From Moritella sp. F3 (GTDB taxonomy: Bacteria > Pseudomonadota > Gammaproteobacteria > Enterobacterales > Moritellaceae): a stretch of 55,138 bases of DNA. The stretch lies in the NCBI RefSeq assembly GCF_015082335.1, contig NZ_BLRL01000021.1, positions 1 through 55,138 of the forward strand, given 5' to 3'. The position numbers and the translations under genes are program-made. How positions within the stretch are numbered: position 1 is the first letter of the stretch; every line of letters starts with the position of its first letter. Under the pieces are notes generated by a model, which had not been told where the DNA came from, made no database searches, and saw only the letters and a program-made list of their open reading frames with translations. Below are positions 52,140-55,138 of the stretch, one piece after another.

Positions 52140-52760
52140 ATGACAGCGACTAGCCCTTATTTTGTTTTAGAACAGGCTTATGAATATACCGAAGAAATAA
52201 AAAAGAGCCGTTTTATTACTTATCTTACACCAACGAAAGGGCGGCAAGCAGCCGAGCAGTTTGTGCGAGATATTAAAGCAAAACACCCTGATGCACGTCA
52301 TCACTGCTGGGCATTTGTTGCTGGTAGACCAAGTGATGGACAGCAATATGGGTTTAGTGATGATGGTGAACCTTCAGGTACAGCAGGTAAACCTATCCTT
52401 AATTGTTTATTGGGAAGTAATATAGGTGAAATGACAGCCGTGGTTGTACGCTATTATGGCGGCATCAAATTAGGTACCGGTGGATTAGTGCGTGCTTATG
52501 CTGGCGGTGTACAACAAATATTAAAATTAGTCGAACCGATAGAATGCCTTATATATGTAGAACTGAACTTAACATGTGATTATGCCCAAATAGCTGCAAT
52601 AGAGAGTTTATTTTCAGTATATAATGGTAAATTAAACCATGCCGAATATGGTGCACAAGTCGTCATGCAGCTTGATGTTGATGCAAGGCATACTCAAGCC
52701 TTTATAACAGCTGTTAAAAATAAAACCAATGGCCAAGTTAATGTCACTGTGGTCGATTAA
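52140..52760 (+). CDS. yigZ: YigZ, IMPACT-family protein
   Basis: A 206-residue protein of the YigZ/IMPACT (UPF0029) family, biochemical role not established. The family core is complete: KKSRFITYLTPTKGRQAAEQFVRDIKAKHPDARHHCWAFVAG, then GFSDDGEPSGTAGKPIL and VVRYYGGIKLGTGGLVRAYAGG. A ferredoxin-like C-terminal domain follows. It lies 21 bases before trkH, in the same yigZ-trkH-hemG-rrn order as in E. coli. Confidence 0.94.
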   Translation: MTATSPYFVLEQAYEYTEEIKKSRFITYLTPTKGRQAAEQFVRDIKAKHPDARHHCWAFVAGRPSDGQQYGFSDDGEPSGTAGKPILNCLLGSNIGEMTAVVVRYYGGIKLGTGGLVRAYAGGVQQILKLVEPIECLIYVELNLTCDYAQIAAIESLFSVYNGKLNHAEYGAQVVMQLDVDARHTQAFITAVKNKTNGQVNVTVVD

Positions 52761-52781
52761 TATTTAGGGATAAAAATAATA

Positions 52782-54239
52782 ATGCAATTCAGGGCAATTT
52801 TAAGAATTGTAGGGATATTGGTTACTCTTTTTAGTGTAACCATGATATTCCCCGCACTGATCGCGGCAATATACAAGGATGGTGGTGGTCTTGTTTTCAT
52901 TAACTCCTTTGTTTTCTGCATCGTATTAGGCAGTATCCTATGGTACAAAAACCGTAATTATAAAAAAGAATTAAAAGCCAAAGATGGTTTTTTAATTGTG
53001 GTTTTATTTTGGACGGTTCTAGGCAGTATTGGTGCATTACCTTTTATCCTTTCAGAAGAACCAAATTTGAGTGTTGCAGGGGCTTTCTTTGAATCCTTCT
53101 CGGGTTTAACCACAACCGGTGCAACCGTTATTGTTGGCTTGGACGAATTACCTAAAGCGTTATTGTTTTATCGCCAGTTTCTACAGTGGTTAGGCGGAAT
53201 GGGGATCATTGTTCTTGCTGTTGCTGTTCTGCCTGTATTAGGTATTGGTGGTATGCAGTTGTACCGAGCTGAAACACCTGGACCAGTGAAAGATTCGAAG
53301 ATGACACCGCGCATAGCCGAAACCGCGAAAGCGCTTTGGTATATTTATTTATGTCTTACCGTTGTCTGTGCCATGGCGTTTTGGTTGGCAGGGATGACGA
53401 TGTTTGATGCGATATCACATAGTTTTTCTACCATCGCGATTGGTGGTTTTTCTACCCACGATAGTAGTATGGGGCATTTTGATAGCCCGGTGATAAACCT
53501 GATCACTGTGGTGTTCTTAATTATTGCGGGGATTAACTTCTCGTTACACTTCGCCGCCTTTTCAATTAAAGGGTTTAAACCGGGCTCTTATTTTCAGGAT
53601 ATTGAATTACGCGCCTTTTTATTCGTACAGTTAGCACTGGTTGCAATTTGTTTCTTTATACTATTATCCAAAGGTGTATACGATTCTCCAGAGATGGCAT
53701 TAGATAAAGCGTTATTCCAAGCTGTATCTATTTCAACCACTGCAGGTTTTACGACGACGAGTTTTCAAGATTGGCCATTATTTTTACCGGTGCTATTAGT
53801 GTTTTCGAGCTTTATTGGTGGCTGTGCTGGTTCTACTGGTGGTGGTATGAAGGTTGTGCGTATCTTATTGCTTTACTTACAAGGTATGCGTGAAATGAAA
53901 CGTTTAGTGCATCCGCGTGCAGTCTATAAGATTAAGTTAGGCAAGAAAGTATTACCCGATCGTGTTATCGATGCCGTTTGGGGGTTCTTTTCAGCATACG
54001 CCTTAGTATTTGTTATTTGTATGCTGGCTTTGATCGCAACTGGGATGGATGAATTATCGGCATTTTCAGCTGTAGTGGCAACGTTAAATAACTTAGGGCC
54101 GGGACTTGGCCAAGTCGCGGTGCATTTTGGAGACGTGAATGACAGTGCTAAATGGATCTTGGTAGTTGCTATGTTATTCGGTCGTTTAGAAGTATTTACC
54201 TTATTAATTTTATTTACCCCAGCTTTCTGGCGTAGTTAA
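52782..54239 (+). CDS. trkH: Trk potassium uptake system membrane protein TrkH
   Basis: Potassium-translocating subunit of Trk, 485 residues with about ten to twelve membrane segments and four pore-loop motifs. The selectivity-type glycines are seen in GLTTTGATVI, IAIGGFSTHDSS, ISTTAGFTTTSF and ATLNNLGPGLG. The large C-terminal part contains FIGGCAGSTGGGMKVVRILLL. No trkA is nearby. It starts 21 bases after yigZ and its stop codon abuts the hemG region. Confidence 0.96.
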   Translation: MQFRAILRIVGILVTLFSVTMIFPALIAAIYKDGGGLVFINSFVFCIVLGSILWYKNRNYKKELKAKDGFLIVVLFWTVLGSIGALPFILSEEPNLSVAGAFFESFSGLTTTGATVIVGLDELPKALLFYRQFLQWLGGMGIIVLAVAVLPVLGIGGMQLYRAETPGPVKDSKMTPRIAETAKALWYIYLCLTVVCAMAFWLAGMTMFDAISHSFSTIAIGGFSTHDSSMGHFDSPVINLITVVFLIIAGINFSLHFAAFSIKGFKPGSYFQDIELRAFLFVQLALVAICFFILLSKGVYDSPEMALDKALFQAVSISTTAGFTTTSFQDWPLFLPVLLVFSSFIGGCAGSTGGGMKVVRILLLYLQGMREMKRLVHPRAVYKIKLGKKVLPDRVIDAVWGFFSAYALVFVICMLALIATGMDELSAFSAVVATLNNLGPGLGQVAVHFGDVNDSAKWILVVAMLFGRLEVFTLLILFTPAFWRS

Positions 54240-54251
54240 GTGGAACCTATA

Positions 54252-54767
54252 ATGAAAAAAATGCTAGTTCTGTATTCGACCGTTGATGGTCAGACGCTCA
54301 AAATAATTAAAGCAATCGAAGCGACTATTACTCATGAGTATATTTGCGAAGTCATTAATATTGATGAATGTCAGCATATCGATATGGCTATCTTTGATAA
54401 AGTAGTTATTGGCGCATCTGTTCGTTATGGCCATTTGAATAAAAAACTCTATCAATTTATTGCGGCTAATAAAGCGCAATTAGAAGCGAAAGATAATGGT
54501 TTCTTCTGTGTTAATTTAACCGCGAGAAAAGCAGAGAAGAATACGCCGGAAACAAATGCATACATGCAGGCGTTTTTAGTTAAGTCGGATTGGATACCAA
54601 AACAACAAGCTGTATTTGCTGGCGCGTTGTCATACTCAAAGTATAACTGGTGGCAGACTCTCATCATTCAACTGATTATGAAGATAACCGGTGGTAGTAC
54701 AGATAAAAGCAAAGATATTGAGTTTACTGATTGGAGTAAAGTGGCGTTGTTTGCGAAAACCTTATAG
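54252..54767 (+). CDS. hemG: Protoporphyrinogen IX oxidase, flavodoxin type
   Basis: Penultimate enzyme of haem biosynthesis in gammaproteobacteria, a flavodoxin-like FMN protein (171 residues). The FMN loop is LVLYSTVDGQTLKIIKAIE. KVVIGASVRYGHLNKKLYQFI and VNLTARKAEKNTPETNAYM follow, and the long insert of the HemG family is present (QLIMKITGGSTDKSKDIEFTDW). The ATG at 54252 is preferred; a GTG directly after the trkH stop (54240) is in frame. It is the last gene before the rRNA promoter, as in E. coli. Confidence 0.95.
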   Translation: MKKMLVLYSTVDGQTLKIIKAIEATITHEYICEVINIDECQHIDMAIFDKVVIGASVRYGHLNKKLYQFIAANKAQLEAKDNGFFCVNLTARKAEKNTPETNAYMQAFLVKSDWIPKQQAVFAGALSYSKYNWWQTLIIQLIMKITGGSTDKSKDIEFTDWSKVALFAKTL

Positions 54768-55138
54768 GTTTATTGACTTATATATAGTACTGAACTCACG
54801 CTTAGTATCAAATTTAACCTGAGGGTGTCGATTAGTTGCCCATGTTTATGTATTTTGAAGCACGGGTAATGAAACACTTGCCTATCAATTCGTTTTGCCT
54901 ATAATGGCGCCACTGACACGGCAACAGCCGCTAAGTAAAAGGTGTTTAAAAACGACTTAGGTTACTTTTTAAGCGTCCTGAATAAAGCGCAAATATGTGC
55001 TTGACTTCAAATTCGGTTTGCGTAGAATACGCAGCCTGACTACGACGAAAGACGTCAAGGTCAATGCTCTTTAACAATTTATTCAAGCAATCTGTGTGAG
55101 CACTTGCAGAGATATAATGACCAAATATTATATCAATG
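54768..55138 (+). promoter_or_regulatory. Tandem P1 and P2 promoters and leader of an rRNA operon
   Basis: No protein is encoded in the last 371 bases. P1 is TTGCCT (54878-54883), a 16-base spacer and TATAAT (54900-54905), followed by a GC-rich discriminator. P2 is TTGACT (55001-55006), a 16-base spacer and TAGAAT (55023-55028), also with a GC-containing discriminator. The boxA core TGCTCTTTAACA is at 55065-55076. The 16S gene begins beyond the window. P1 shares the transcribed-start sequence CACTGACACGGCAACAG with the left-hand rRNA operon. Confidence 0.9.
55065..55098. repeat. Inverted copy of the rRNA leader at 1-34
   Basis: Exact reverse complement of positions 1-34, carrying boxA. It marks the second of the two divergent rRNA operons that frame the origin region. 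Confidence 0.95.

Noticed and set aside
1..55138. Search for tRNA genes, CRISPR arrays, insertion sequences and prophage genes
   Set aside because: None seen by eye: no regularly spaced direct repeats, no transposase-like proteins, and no tRNA-like cloverleaf ends within the window.

Overview
This is the replication-origin region of a gammaproteobacterial chromosome, bounded on both sides by outward-pointing rRNA operons. Gene content and order (atp operon, parAB, rsmG-mnmG, oriC, mioC, mnmE-yidC-yidD-rnpA-rpmH, an amino-acid ABC transporter, dnaA-dnaN-recF-gyrB, glyQS, then fadBA, yigZ-trkH-hemG-rrn) match what I recall of Vibrio-related marine bacteria. The moderate AT richness and protein flavour suggest Moritella or a close relative. 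The genus is an inference; the class is secure.

Layout. Positions 1-95 are the leader and promoter of an rRNA operon running off the left edge on the minus strand. nadE (+) converges on glmU (-), followed by the eight-subunit F-type ATP synthase operon with atpI (atpIBEFHAGDC, minus strand, 2748-9590). parB, parA and rsmG come next, then mnmG. oriC lies at about 14,457-14,760, between mnmG and mioC. It has an AT-rich unwinding region, DnaA boxes and 14 Dam (GATC) sites. To the right are an HDOD-domain protein, the leftward mnmE-yidC-yidD-rnpA-rpmH group, a cystine-type ABC transporter, and the rightward dnaA-dnaN-recF-gyrB cluster.

Right half. avtA, ravA-viaA, glyS-glyQ, tusA and a small two-helix membrane protein precede an iron-storage locus (two bacterioferritin subunits with complementary active sites, plus bfd with a Fur box). 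Then come a GlxA-type regulator, a FabY-like ketoacyl synthase, a YccS-like membrane protein, and a response regulator/histidine kinase/sugar-binding-protein trio. fadBA follow with a palindromic operator upstream, then yigZ, trkH and hemG. The window ends with the tandem P1/P2 promoters and leader of a second rRNA operon on the plus strand.

How it works together. The window carries origin firing (oriC, DnaA, Dam-site clusters) and origin segregation (ParA/ParB with five parS-like sites at 26.2-34.1 kb, two inside recF). It also holds energy supply (ATP synthase) and translation, tRNA-modification and membrane-insertion housekeeping. No insertion sequences, prophage genes, CRISPR arrays or tRNA genes were seen. 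The most interesting points are the parS cluster around recF and ravA-viaA, the non-consensus R1 DnaA box, a second patch rich in DnaA boxes and GATC beside oriC, the three-gene sugar-sensing cassette without a permease, the split-function bacterioferritin pair, and the asymmetric promoters of the two flanking rRNA operons.
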